The notes under the pieces: model-generated
The model's input: only the letters and a program-made list of their open reading frames with translations
Databases searched by the model: none
What the model was told of the DNA's origin: nothing
Shown: positions 1 to 8,765 of the stretch, in pieces
How the letters are laid out: each line of letters opens with the position of its first letter
How positions within the stretch are numbered: the stretch's first letter is position 1
Translations under genes and position numbers: made by a program
Assembly (NCBI RefSeq): GCF_039962255.1
Contig: NZ_JAMPKY010000015.1
Span: forward strand, 1 to 64,000
Length of the DNA stretch: 64,000 bases
Source: Leptolyngbya subtilissima AS-A7
GTDB taxonomy: Bacteria > Cyanobacteriota > Cyanobacteriia > Phormidesmidales > Phormidesmidaceae
Direction of reading: 5' to 3'

Positions 1-134
1 CAATTTTGAAGGGTGGGCACTTCGACGGTTTCCAGGGCAAGGGCTTCGAGATGGCCAGTACAACTGCCGTAAAATGGTTTGAGAAATATCTCAAGCAGGT
101 CGACGCTCCTGTCCTAGAGGCTAATGCTGCTTAG
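1..134 (+). CDS. C-terminal end of a possible alpha/beta hydrolase (partial)
   Basis: A reading frame enters from the left edge (codons in phase with position 3) and stops at TAG 132-134. It gives about 43 residues, including GGHFDGFQGKGFEM and a final helix AVKWFEKYL. A His followed by a short loop and a terminal amphipathic helix is the usual end of an alpha/beta hydrolase of the dienelactone or acetyl-xylan esterase type, where that His would be the last triad residue. This is pattern recognition on a short tail, so the family is a weak call; that the tail is coding is more secure. Nothing can be said about the rest of the gene. Confidence 0.4.
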   Translation, partial: ILKGGHFDGFQGKGFEMASTTAVKWFEKYLKQVDAPVLEANAA

Positions 135-290
135 CGGTTTATACGCTCGATTTTGGGTATCTTGCCAGTGCTATTTTATCTACAGATACAGCTGTAAAAG
201 TAATGGCGTTTGCCAGATTCTAGAACTCTTCCAACTCCAAACTATTCAAACCTACTTGGCATAAAAACGGCTAGCTGCAAGCGCAGGCAA

Positions 291-473
291 CTACTCAACC
301 CGCCCTGCCGCTTTTGCATTCCCACTGACCTCGTACTTGGTGAGTAGACGCGACAGAATGGCAGAGTTGTAGCAGACGACAGCGTTCGCGACCAACCGTG
401 CACATTGATTGCTGATCTCGGGGGTGAGCCCCCATAACGTTGGGTACCTTTGATGCAAAGATGCCATAGGCAT
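291..473 (-). pseudogene. Scrap of Tn3-family transposase C-terminus
   Basis: About 60 residues on the minus strand contain CARLVANAVVCYNSAILSRLL. This resembles the helix near the C-terminus of Tn3-family transposases, which typically reads like CL.L..NA...WN..Y....L. No rest of the transposase, no resolvase and no 38-bp Tn3 terminal repeat was seen nearby, so it can only be a remnant. It lies just upstream of the broken kinase and fits the decayed character of the first 4.7 kb. Identification rests on a short motif and could be wrong. Confidence 0.45.
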
Positions 474-503
474 CCGTAATGTTCAGCTCAAAAAGGTTTA
501 CCA

Positions 504-2013
504 GTGGCCGAGTTCGATGGTAGTGCTGGCAGTCCGTTTGTAAACCAAATCTTGCACGATCGCTATCAAATTCAAGCCCTGCTGGGTCGCAAACCCGGAC
601 GGCAGACGTTTTTGGCGCTCGATTTAAAGAACCAATTGCCTGTTGTCATTAAACTCTTACTGTTTAGTCCAGATTTTACCTGGGAAGATTTAAAGTTATT
701 TGAGCGCAAGGCAGAAACCCTTAAAGCTCTTGATCGTCCAGCGTTACCCCAATACCTTGCTTATTTTGAGGTAGAAACTGAGTTCGGCAAGGGTTTTGCG
801 CTGGTACAAAGTTACATCGAAGCTCGCTCACTTCAACAATTAGTACAAGACGGATGCAGGTTTATCGAAGCAGAATTAACAGCAATCGCCAAAGCTTTAC
901 TAGATATTCTAGAATACCTTTATTACCTTCAGCCGCCTGTCATTCATCGTGATATTAAACCGAGTAATGTGTTGTAAAAAACCACAGCGGCAATAGCCTT
1001 GGTGAAGTTTATCTGACTGATTTTAGCTCGGTACAAACAGCCGCCCATGGTGATACGGTAACCGTGGTCGGCACCTATGGTTACATGCCACCTAAACAAT
1101 TTGGTGGACGGTTTTTACCCACATCCGACTTGTATGGTGTTGGGATGACCTTAATCTATTTGGCGACAGGTCAACATTCTGCCGATCTACCTCAGAACGA
1201 TTTACACGTTGAATTTAAGCATTGGACAACCCTAAGCGAGTTTTCCACTAGTTGGATCGAATGGCTAACAAGCCCAAGCCTAGCCAAAAGACCGGAATCA
1301 GCAAGAGACGCAAGGCTACATCTTCTAAAGCCTCACCAAGGCCAAAAAAACGGCATTGGCCAGACAAAAAACTACTCAAGAACAACAAAACGTCCATCAT
1401 CATCCTTTATTTCTGTAGAGGCAACTCAAACCACTCTTCAACTAAACATACCTTCGAAAAAGTTCAATATCTCTATCCACCATTGGATATAAACCAGGGC
1501 TTATGGATTTATCTGATGCTAGCCGTAATGCTATTGCTAGCTTATCTAGGAGTAGTCTCAATGCCGGTTTTTTGCAGTACCTTTCAATAAGTTTTGCTTT
1601 ACATTATTATTTATGGCCTTAGGTTTAGTAGTAGGTTCTAAGATAACTTTTCATACGCTAGAACCTAGACTTCTAATTCCAGTTGAGGGCGAAGAGCTAG
1701 TTAAGCGCTTCGCAAGTGCTAAAATTTTACCTAATACTAGTGCTAACATTACATTTCAAAAAAAGCTGGAGTAGTTATCGTTACTCTTAACCTGCTAAAT
1801 GGTCTGGGGCCGACTGTAATTTTTCAAGACACACTTGTGGGCATTTCTGCTGGCGCGGAGACACGGACTCGCTATCGGCTCAGTTTGAATTTGTCATCTG
1901 ATGGGCAAACGATTGTCGTCGACGGCGATAGTCAGGAAATTGAATGGCTCTACAATGGGTTAAGCGATTGGGCAGGTTTCCAGCAAGCCTTAGACGTTAT
2001 AGCAGCTGGCTAG
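504..2013 (+). pseudogene. Ser/Thr protein kinase, broken by several frameshifts
   Basis: GTG start at 504, preceded by AAAAGG at 491-496. The first frame encodes a Hanks-type kinase N-lobe with the lysine motif VVIKLL and the catalytic loop HRDIKPSN, then stops at TAA 975-977. The frame one base back continues directly with GEVYLTDFSS, where DFG is replaced by DFS, then VGTYGYMPP (activation segment) and SDLYGVGMTL. This frame ends at 1492. Further pieces follow in other frames: a hydrophobic helix near 1500-1560, a second near 1605-1640, and a C-terminal part ending with TAG 2011-2013. Read together they look like one cyanobacterial kinase with a membrane-anchored C-terminal tail, disabled by at least three lesions. 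The first lesion fits loss of one T before the A-run at 976-981. No single frame yields a working kinase. Confidence 0.75.
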
Positions 2014-2145
2014 AGCAGCAGACTAGGCTTAGCTAAGCCCAAGGGTGCGGACGGGTAAGTAATTTCGCTCTAGGTAAGCCAGTAGCTCACGCTGCAGTGG
2101 CCTGGCCGATGCAGCCGTGCTGGCCAGGGCGCGAGTACCAATCCC

Positions 2146-2490
2146 TCAGCTCCATTGCTGAAAGTCCCAATACGGCTGGAATCCCTCAAATTCTTTAATC
2201 AGCTCCACCATGCCGAGTACGTTGATGGTGAGGTTAGACTGTGCGATCGCAGTCTTGGGGTTGAGCTTTAGACGTAGCACGTCAGCATAGGGCCAGACCC
2301 ATTCCTGCTGGCCAAGTCTCTTCCCCGGTAGTCGAGGTGAGCATCTGTGCTGTGACCTGTATTGCTAGTGGTAGTGAATTGCTTACTGCTGCTGTAGATC
2401 CCAGGTGTGAAGCTGGCCAAGTGTAGCCAGAGGTGTTTCTCATTGCCCACGGTATAAGGCCCTAAAGTAGTAAAGCTGCGATTCGGGTCT
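2146..2490 (-). pseudogene. Broken gene of unknown function
   Basis: Minus-strand coding remnant in two frames. The upstream piece (about 2490 to 2320) reads DPNRSFTTLGPYTV followed by GNEKHLWLHLASFTPGIYSS. The downstream piece (about 2310 to 2146) contains QQEWVWPYADVLRLKL and ends EGFQPYWDFQQWS with TGA at 2148-2146. A frameshift near 2310-2330 separates them. The sequence is protein-like, but I do not recognise the family. The 2013-2145 stretch between it and the kinase holds another short minus frame with no clear identity. It belongs to the decayed left end of the window. Confidence 0.35.
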
Positions 2491-2749
2491 ATTCAGTTGC
2501 TTTGTAGTATCTGGATAGCTGCCCAGCGCTGCAACTATGCCGCAGCTGCTCTCCTGCGGAAACCCTTTTCACACAAAGCATCCAAGTCAATCAAGAGGTT
2601 TGGATGCACCTACAGATAGAACAGCGAAATAGGCTTTGAGACAACTGTCACAAGCCAGCACATGCCAAATTAAGTTCAATTTTCAGCGCTACTGGCACAG
2701 AGGATTTTGCTTAGCACCAGCACCGGTAAAGACCGATGATTCCAAAACA

Positions 2750-3052
2750 AGCTTCGAGGGTCAGCTGTCGCCATAAAGCTCAGTTCAGAGTGCATCGAAC
2801 TATGGCGATTGCCGCTGCTAGCCTACAGTGCCCTGGTATGGGGTGCTCTCGATGGGGTGAGGAGAGATCTGGCGAGGTGGCTTGGTCGACAACGCCCGGT
2901 CTAATTTGTTTGCGGGGTTAAGAGAGGCTGTTTATTCGCAGCCCGGCATGGGGCGAAAGGCAGCAGCTATATTACCCGACAAGCTGCTGACCTGGCGCGG
3001 CTGGTTCCCAGATTTTGCTAGTGGGTACGACTGTCAGACTTGGCTCAAATAA
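2750..3052 (+). pseudogene. Unidentified broken coding fragment
   Basis: Two adjoining plus-strand frames look like pieces of one protein. The first contains ELWRLPLLAYSALVWGALDG and LARWLGRQRPV and stops at 2902-2904. The second starts just before that stop and runs SNLFAGLREAVYSQPGMG, ILPDKLLTWRGWF and ends YDCQTWLK with TAA at 3050-3052. The hydrophobic stretch suggests a membrane helix. No family was recognised. The 2490-2750 stretch before it shows nothing I can name. Confidence 0.3.
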
Positions 3053-3104
3053 GATTGAGCCCAGTAGAGTGGGTACCCGCTCTACTGGAACCCTTAGCTT
3101 GTGG

Positions 3105-3560
3105 TGGCTATTATGCCCAGAGCCTTGCCAGAGTTGACCCGCAAGCAAATTCAAAAAGCTTGGCGGACAACCACCCAATCCAGCGAGAAATTGCCCTCCG
3201 GTTTGGCGTGGGAGAAGCAACGGTCAAGCGCCTGATCAAGGGTATGGGCAAAGGGTTGGCGGCCATCAGGCATGCAGTGGTAGGTGTTGCAATCGCCAAC
3301 AGTGCCCATGTTGAGATTGACGGCCTCAGCATCAACCACTACATCACCTTGACCATTGCGGCCCTGGTTGATGAACTGCCCAACGTCCCAGCCAAGTCGA
3401 AGGAAGGGGTAGCGGGCACATTGCTACGCTACCTTGAGTTTCACGAAAAACTACACCCTCAGACTTTGAGGCGGTGGTCGACAAACTACTGGAGCATCCA
3501 GACTTTGACCCCGAAAAATTAGTGGCGTTGCTCCAGCAACGCTATGTCAAAGCTGGGTGA
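3105..3560 (+). pseudogene. Broken small DNA-binding-like gene(s)
   Basis: The frame open from about 3040 contains REIALRFGVGEATVKRLIKG, a helix-turn-helix-like segment as in transposase or repressor N-termini. Further on it reads GLSINHYITLTIAALVDEL, similar to the ribbon-helix-helix pattern of HicB-type antitoxins (GVSLNQYI). The frame shifts near 3465. The +1 frame then gives FEAVVDKLLEHPDFDPEKL and QQRYVKAG with TGA at 3558-3560, a much more natural end than the TAG reached by the original frame. It may be one gene or two fused remnants. No partner toxin is visible. Confidence 0.35.
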
Positions 3561-3580
3561 TGCAAACCCCGGTAAGCACC

Positions 3581-3862
3581 CTAGAGCAACTTCTCAGTTC
3601 CTAGCAACGCCTCATGGGCACAAATCGGATAGTCTAGAGCCGCATCCAAGATTCTCCCCAACACCCCCACTAGGCCATAGGAGACTGTGCCAATCAGCAG
3701 ACCGTAACTCATCAGCCCCCGGTGCTTCACGAAGTGGTCATAGGGTAGCCAGTAGAGGCAGGGTGGTTTGCGCTTGTGTTCCACGTCTCGGTCTGCGGTG
3801 GCCCACAGTTTATGCAGGTATGCAGTTGCTCCAGCAACAATCCACAGCCCTTTGTGCGGCAT
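3581..3862 (-). pseudogene. Remnant of DUF2227-type putative metal-binding membrane protein
   Basis: 93 codons on the minus strand contain DRDVEHKRKP, YWLPYDHFVKHRG and LIGTVSYGLVGVLG. DUF2227 proteins carry a D.D motif, then a W-PY...HR(S/G) motif followed by S-G-.IGT and a membrane helix, which this matches in order. The usual N-terminal portion (a short M-G-THD-type start and the first helix) is missing, so only the middle and C-terminal part is left. Family from memory; moderate trust. Confidence 0.45.
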
Positions 3863-3879
3863 CTGCCGCCAATAGCCTA

Positions 3880-4320
3880 TTACTCTAAGGGTTTACAGCG
3901 CTGAGGCTGCCCAGGTCGCACAGGTGGTGTTTGCGGTTGGAGCCGCTGTAGATAAGACGGAAGGGGGCGGTCATTGTCTATTTCTGAATAGATACAAAAT
4001 TCCCAAACACCCCTCTCTGATGGCCGGAAGTAGAGATTGAACGTGATACCACTTTGCACAGTCCAGCCTAATAACCTTGCCATGACGGCGATCGCCTTGC
4101 CTACCAAGCCATAGCTACCGATGTGGACTGAGGCGGATGGCTGGGGCTGCACATTAACGTGACTACCCTCCTTTTGGCCAGTGATGTGGGCGGCTAACCA
4201 TTCCCCATAGGTGATCTCGACAGAAGAACATTGCCCCGCTGGTGCTAGTGCTGGGCTTGGGAGTTGGTGTATCAGGCCGAGTTGCCAAGGCTTTGATGCT
4301 GATGGGGTTGTCCTGCACTG
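3880..4320 (-). CDS. Hypothetical protein, start disturbed by a repeat
   Basis: An open minus-strand frame runs from about 4443 to a stop at 3880, but its first 40 codons lie in the duplicated 38-bp repeat, so any start above about 4320 is doubtful. The better-looking part contains ITYGEWLAAHITGQKEGSH, VHIGSYGLVGKAIAVMARLL and SGITFNLYFRPSERGVWEF, then a proline-rich tail. No family recognised. Given the decayed neighbours on both sides it may be another truncated gene whose N-terminus was replaced when the repeat inserted. The plus strand at 4215-4340 also encodes a hydrophobic open stretch (IAPLVLVLGLGVGVSG), so strand choice is not certain. Confidence 0.3.
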   Translation of the reverse strand, partial: QCRTTPSASKPWQLGLIHQLPSPALAPAGQCSSVEITYGEWLAAHITGQKEGSHVNVQPQPSASVHIGSYGLVGKAIAVMARLLGWTVQSGITFNLYFRPSERGVWEFCIYSEIDNDRPLPSYLQRLQPQTPPVRPGQPQRCKPLE

Positions 4321-4333
4321 CATTGGTGCCACA

Positions 4334-4444
4334 GCGATGCCTGCGTTAACCCGTAGGGCGAATGGTGCATCCCTCGCGGCCCTACGGCCTTCCGATTCTA
4401 AAAGGTGCGATGCCTGCGTTAACCCGTAGGGCGAATGGTGCATC
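4334..4444. repeat. 38-bp direct repeat, two copies
   Basis: Identical 38-bp copies lie at 4334-4371 and 4407-4444, 73 bp apart. Each starts GCGATGCCTGCGTTAACCCG and ends GGTGCATC. The spacer contains the small palindrome GCCCTACGGC. The unit looks like one of the dispersed short repeats of cyanobacterial genomes, but only these two copies were noticed here. The following stretch 4445-4725 shows no gene. Confidence 0.8.
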
Positions 4445-4725
4445 TGCTGGTAACGAGACAGCGGCTACCGCTGGGTGGACTGCAAGTAAGGCACAATTAG
4501 AGGGCTATGTGCTCGCTCCATACCATGCTCCCAAATTGAGCTGACTGCGCTGCGATCGATATTGGTATGAGGTGAGGGCTTGAACAGAAAATTCGCAAAA
4601 TTGGCTGGCTCTTTGCGAAATGATGAGCCCTCGTGCTGTAGTTCTCTTTGGCAAAGTTGAAGTTGAGTCACCCTGCCTCCTCGATATACCTATACCGGGG
4701 GGGCAGCGGTTTTTATTGGTAATTA

Positions 4726-5457
4726 CTAGGGCAGCTGTCCAGAGGGCGATCGCGCCAGCTCTTCCTGAAGCAAATTTTCGTAGACGCGAGGCAGTCGGGC
4801 GGTCATGCTGTTTGACTCGATACCATAGCCAAGGCTGGTCCAGGTGCCAGAGAGACGGCGCAGCACTTCATCTAGGCGACCGTCCCGCAGGGCGTTAGGA
4901 ATATCCAAATCCCAGGCGGAGGTATCTCTGAGCCAATGGTAGACCACCAAATCCTGCGATTCGGGGTCAAAGCTGTAGTCGCCCCAGGAGCTAAACCAGC
5001 TGGAGGACTTGGGATGGTACTGGCGGGCTTTTTCTTGCCAGGTGCCGGTTAAAAACTGGTAGCGCCCGGCAGCGGTAGTGCAGTGCCCCTGATTTGGCCC
5101 AGCCACAATCTCAACACAGATGTTGGGATGGTGGTTGAGCTGCTGCACGGTGTTGCCGCCGTAAAGAACGTTATAGGGTTGGTTGGTGTTTGACTCAGCG
5201 GCAGAAATTGTGCGCATCAGGGCGCGAACGTAGGGGTCACCCCCGGTCATAGCCAACGGTTCAGGATGGCTGACCCATACGGTCTCTTGAATTTGCCGCA
5301 GCGAGGGATGGGGCAGCGATCGCACGCCCACAAATCCTGCACCCAGCAGCAGCAGGGCGATAAATAGCGCTCGCCGCTGCTTTGCCTTCTGAATCCGGCG
5401 CTGCCGGGCAAGTGTAGGAGAGGAGCTAGAGGGCAGTGAGGTCACAGGTAGCGACAT
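4726..5457 (-). CDS. Membrane-anchored lysozyme-like muramidase (GH24-type)
   Basis: 243 residues. A basic N-terminus precedes a single membrane segment at about 30-46 (LFIALLLLGAGFVGV), so the catalytic part should lie outside the plasma membrane. The domain starts at about residue 72 with PYVRALMRTISAAESN, where E88 is the likely catalytic acid. It continues with YNVLYGG, a GRYQFLTGTW motif and SQDLVVYHWL, as in phage-type muramidases (COG4678/GH24). Expected role: cleavage of peptidoglycan glycan strands in wall remodelling. It sits downstream of ndhH on the same strand, but the gap contains a hairpin and the functions are unrelated. The final 10 residues are unremarkable. Confidence 0.8.
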   Translation of the reverse strand: MSLPVTSLPSSSSPTLARQRRIQKAKQRRALFIALLLLGAGFVGVRSLPHPSLRQIQETVWVSHPEPLAMTGGDPYVRALMRTISAAESNTNQPYNVLYGGNTVQQLNHHPNICVEIVAGPNQGHCTTAAGRYQFLTGTWQEKARQYHPKSSSWFSSWGDYSFDPESQDLVVYHWLRDTSAWDLDIPNALRDGRLDEVLRRLSGTWTSLGYGIESNSMTARLPRVYENLLQEELARSPSGQLP

Positions 5458-5486
5458 AATTCAGGAACAGGGGCTAGATGCACCTA

Positions 5487-5515
5487 GTGCAGGGAACAGG
5501 GCAAGCGCCCTGCAC
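5487..5515 (-). terminator. Hairpin downstream of ndhH
   Basis: Perfect 8-bp arms GTGCAGGG (5487-5494) and CCCTGCAC (5508-5515) with a 13-nt loop. It lies 76 bp after the ndhH stop and just before the start of the muramidase gene. There is no T-run on the minus strand, so this is a weak terminator candidate at best. Confidence 0.3.
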
Positions 5516-5590
5516 CGCCCTGGAGACAGTGCAATTAAGCCATTGCAATGGTAGCTCATCGGCCCAGAAACCTGAGCCGGGGTGCGGCCC

Positions 5591-6775
5591 CTATCGATCT
5601 ACCGACCCCATAATGATGTCGATACTGCCTAGAATGGCCATAATGTCGGCCACCTTCACCCCTTTCAACAGGTGGGGCAGAATTTGCAGGTTGTTGAAGT
5701 CAGCAGCCCGCACCTTAAAGCGCCAGGGGAAAATGTTGTCGTTGCCCATGATAAAGACGCCCAGTTCGCCCTTGCCGCTCTCTAAGCGCACATAGTGTTC
5801 CCCAGCCGGAATCTTGAAGGTGGGGGCAATCTTTTTGCCAATAAATTGGTAGTCAAAATTGTTCCACTCGGATTTCGGGCCTTCGGCCATGCGCTTGGCC
5901 TCAAGGTTCTCGAAGGCGCCGCCAGGAATTTGAGCACAGGCCTGCCGCAGGATTTTAACGGATTCTCTCATTTCGCGAATGCGGACCTGGTAGCGGGCCA
6001 TGCAGTCGCCAGCGGTTTCGTACTGCACATCCCAATCAAAGTCGTCATAGCATTCGTAGTGATCGACCTTGCGAAGATCCCACTTGACGCCAGAGCCCCG
6101 CAGCATGGGGCCTGAGAGCCCCCAGGCAATCGCTTCATCGCGGGTAATGGTGCCAATGCCCTCAATCCGACGGCGAAAGATGGGGTTGTTGGTGATTAGC
6201 TTTTCGTACTCATCGACCTTGGGCAAAAAGTAGTCGCAAAAGTCTAGGCACTTGTCGAGCCAGCCGTAGGGCAGGTCAGCGGCCACGCCACCGATGCGGA
6301 AGTAGTTGTTGTTGACCATGCGGTAGCCGGTAGCGGCTTCCCACAAGTCATAGATCATTTCGCGCTCGCGGAAGATGTAGAAGAAGGGTGTCTGAGCGCC
6401 AACGTCGGCGAGGAAGGGGCCAAGCCACAGCAGGTGGTTGGCAATGCGGTTGAGCTCCAGCATGATGACGCGAATGTAGCTGGCCCGCTTAGGCACCTCA
6501 ATGTTGGCCAGTTTCTCCGGGGCGTTAACGGTAATCGCTTCGTTAAACATGCCCGCCGCATAATCCCACCGGCTGACATAGGGCACAAACATGAGGTTGG
6601 TGCGGCTTTCAGCAATTTTCTCCATGCCTCGGTGCAGGTAGCCAATCACCGGCTCGCAGTCGAGTACGTCTTCGCCGTCGAGGGTGACAATCAACCGCAG
6701 CACCCCGTGCATGGAGGGATGGTGGGGCCCCATGTTGAGCACCATGGGTTCGGTCTTAGTTTCAATAATCGACAT
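5591..6775 (-). CDS. ndhH: NAD(P)H-quinone oxidoreductase subunit H (NDH-1, 49-kDa type)
   Basis: 394 residues, the normal length for cyanobacterial and plastid NdhH. Characteristic stretches are [13 protein letters not shown] near residue 16, [23 protein letters not shown], and a C-terminus [15 protein letters not shown]. It is the peripheral-arm subunit homologous to complex I 49 kDa / NuoD. Together with NdhK it forms the quinone-binding pocket of thylakoid NDH-1, which serves cyclic electron flow and respiration. It stands alone here, divergent from rsmH with a 98-bp shared promoter region. No lesion seen. Confidence 0.98.
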   Translation of the reverse strand: MSIIETKTEPMVLNMGPHHPSMHGVLRLIVTLDGEDVLDCEPVIGYLHRGMEKIAESRTNLMFVPYVSRWDYAAGMFNEAITVNAPEKLANIEVPKRASYIRVIMLELNRIANHLLWLGPFLADVGAQTPFFYIFREREMIYDLWEAATGYRMVNNNYFRIGGVAADLPYGWLDKCLDFCDYFLPKVDEYEKLITNNPIFRRRIEGIGTITRDEAIAWGLSGPMLRGSGVKWDLRKVDHYECYDDFDWDVQYETAGDCMARYQVRIREMRESVKILRQACAQIPGGAFENLEAKRMAEGPKSEWNNFDYQFIGKKIAPTFKIPAGEHYVRLESGKGELGVFIMGNDNIFPWRFKVRAADFNNLQILPHLLKGVKVADIMAILGSIDIIMGSVDR

Positions 6776-6873
6776 AGGGGCTACCCAATCGTCAAATCTA
6801 GTTCTGCTGTATCTTTGAGTATCTTAATGGGTATCGCCGCAGTTGGCATACGAAGCAGGGATTGAGATTGCTG

Positions 6874-7746
6874 ATGGCAGAGCCAGAGTTTTATCACGTG
6901 CCGGTGCTGCCTGAGGCGGTGCTCGAAGGTCTGAACATTCAGCCTGGTGGGCGGTATCTAGACGCGACTGCCGGCGGCGGTGGCCACAGTCGGCTGATGC
7001 TTGAAGCTGATCCAACTGTGAGGGTGGTGGCTGTGGATCAGGATGCGGCCGCGATCGTGGCTACCCAGGCCAATTTGGCCGAGTTTGGCGACAGAGTTTC
7101 GCTGTGGCACGGCAACTTTGCCAACTTTGACCCCGCCGGAAATCTCTTCGACGGCATTTTAGCTGACCTGGGGGTGAGTTCGGTGCAGCTCGATGTGGGC
7201 GATCGCGGCTTTAGCTTTCGTCAAACCGCCCCCCTCGACATGCGTATGGATCCGCGCCAAGACCTCACCGCTGCCGACATCGTCAACCACTGGGATGAAA
7301 CCGAGCTAGCTAATTTGATCTATACCTACGGCGAAGAACGGCTTTCTCGTCGGATTGCCCGCAAGATTGTCGACCAGCGCCCTTGGCAGACCACCACGGA
7401 TTTGGCTGAGGCTATCTCCTACTGCGTGCCGCGCAGCTATCGCTATGGCCGGATTCATCCGGCCACTCGCACCTTTCAGGCGTTGCGAATCGCGGTCAAC
7501 CAGGAGCTAAAAGTATTAGAAACCCTGTTGAAAGTTGCTCCCACCTGGCTTGCCCCCGGTGGACGGCTAGTAATTATTAGTTTCCACAGTTTGGAAGATC
7601 GCCTGGTTAAGCACACTCTAAAAGACTCTCCCGATCTCAAAGTAATCACTAAAAAGCCTGTGATCGCCACCGAAACTGAAGTGAGCCAAAACCCCCGTGC
7701 CCGCTCAGCTAAGCTACGGGTGGCCGAACGCACTGTCGCGCTGTAG
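6874..7746 (+). CDS. rsmH: 16S rRNA (cytosine(1402)-N(4))-methyltransferase
   Basis: About 290 residues. It has the RsmH/MraW signature: [13 protein letters not shown] at the start, the SAM-binding loop [30 protein letters not shown], and the C-terminal [10 protein letters not shown]. The enzyme methylates N4 of C1402 in the ribosomal P site of 16S rRNA. I prefer ATG at 6874. An in-frame TTG at 6862 would lengthen it by four residues, but the purine-rich AGCAGGG ends only one base before that TTG and would suit 6874 better. In many bacteria it heads the dcw cluster; here no ftsL or mur gene follows. Confidence 0.96.
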   Translation: MAEPEFYHVPVLPEAVLEGLNIQPGGRYLDATAGGGGHSRLMLEADPTVRVVAVDQDAAAIVATQANLAEFGDRVSLWHGNFANFDPAGNLFDGILADLGVSSVQLDVGDRGFSFRQTAPLDMRMDPRQDLTAADIVNHWDETELANLIYTYGEERLSRRIARKIVDQRPWQTTTDLAEAISYCVPRSYRYGRIHPATRTFQALRIAVNQELKVLETLLKVAPTWLAPGGRLVIISFHSLEDRLVKHTLKDSPDLKVITKKPVIATETEVSQNPRARSAKLRVAERTVAL

Positions 7747-7947
7747 CCTAGCGCTCAAAGCTGCGATCGTTACGTTTATTGATGAAGAAATTGCCCTAAA
7801 CGTAGCTGAAGTAACAATCGCGCAATCCAGGGTAAAGATTAAAATTAATTCGCAAGAAAAAGACTTGCCTTACATTTGCTTCAACTAGACTTAAAAAGTA
7901 GGAAAAAGTTCCTGCTCAAATTTCAATCCTCACTATAAGAAACCATC

Positions 7948-8136
7948 ATGAACACCCTAGACGACAAAAGTTACTGCTTTTCCGTACTTCCTGGAACTCG
8001 CGATCATCGGGGCTTTTTTGTACAAGATACGACCTATGAACTGGTCGACGTCAGTGCTGCGGGATGGGCGCGTATCTGTTTAGACAGCTCCGCTTGCTAC
8101 TACGTAGATCCCGCCAATATCAAAGCCTTTTGTTAG
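7948..8136 (+). CDS. Small hypothetical protein
   Basis: 62 residues from ATG 7948. Balanced composition, with four cysteines (C10, C44, C49, C62) and aromatic-rich segments such as YCFSVLPGTRDHRGFF. No signal peptide or membrane segment. No family recognised. An isolated small frame after rsmH, with 200 bp between them and no overlap with a better frame. Codon usage looks like the neighbours and the next small gene is co-oriented, which gives modest support that it is real. Confidence 0.45.
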   Translation: MNTLDDKSYCFSVLPGTRDHRGFFVQDTTYELVDVSAAGWARICLDSSACYYVDPANIKAFC

Positions 8137-8277
8137 TTCGACTGGGTCTCATTCAGCCTGAATTCTGACCATCGGTAGGGTTTATGCCAGATAGATCTGG
8201 GCTTTGCCTTTGGTTTGAATTAATGTGTGAGAAATCGTTGTTCCACCCATAATTCTTGCGAAAGATCGTTATCCATT

Positions 8278-8487
8278 ATGAACGCTGCAACCCGAGTTTT
8301 TTCGGTGTACGTGTCGGATTTTGCCATTGAACTTCGAGATGATGGCAATCAATACTCTGGGGATGGGCGACTGGTTTGTAGACAGCGCAACTACGACAGT
8401 CTGTTCAAGTTTGCTAAAAATATGGCCCTTAACCGCGCCATTCCCCTGCGGGATTACACCCGCTCAGAAGCTCAGTATCAATACTAG
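8278..8487 (+). CDS. Small hypothetical protein
   Basis: 69 residues from ATG 8278. The frame is open from 8227 (GTG), but that extension is cysteine-rich and unlikely. The protein is soluble, with alternating strand-like segments (RVFSVYVSDFAIEL, YSGDGRLVCRQRNYD) and a basic middle. Function unknown. It is followed by a strong inverted repeat at 8550-8587 that could end its transcript, which supports a real transcription unit. Confidence 0.45.
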   Translation: MNAATRVFSVYVSDFAIELRDDGNQYSGDGRLVCRQRNYDSLFKFAKNMALNRAIPLRDYTRSEAQYQY

Positions 8488-8549
8488 GTAGACGGGCATT
8501 GCATTGTCTCGTGCTCCGTTTCATACCTCGTTAGATAGAGAAATCTATT

Positions 8550-8587
8550 AGCATTGCAACCCTTTAAAGCTAAAGGGCTGCAATGCT
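8550..8587. terminator. Long inverted repeat between convergent genes
   Basis: Arms AGCATTGCAACCCTTTA (8550-8566) and TAAAGGGCTGCAATGCT (8571-8587) pair over 17 positions with one mismatch and a 4-nt loop. It lies between the 8278 gene (+) and the hydroxylase gene (-), so it may serve as a two-way terminator. No strong T-run flanks it. The rest of 8488-8765 holds nothing else I can identify. Confidence 0.5.
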
Positions 8588-8765
8588 GATGGAATCTGCT
8601 GAAGGAGACGAAAAGTAGATTAGGCTATTGCGCAAATGGCTGGTCCACGGTGGATGCCCGAAGTTGTTTGCAATCCAAATCTCCCCAACTTAGAGGACTT
8701 TGAGCCTCTAGATTCCCTTAATTGAGGGAAACTTTGCTGACGCAATTGATTGCTTACATGTCGTC

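Noticed and set aside
3544-3888. 114-codon plus frame
   Set aside because: Opposite strand of the DUF2227-type remnant, which has the better motif content.
7697-7888. 63-codon plus frame overlapping the end of rsmH
   Set aside because: Begins inside rsmH in another frame and shows no protein-like features in the remainder.
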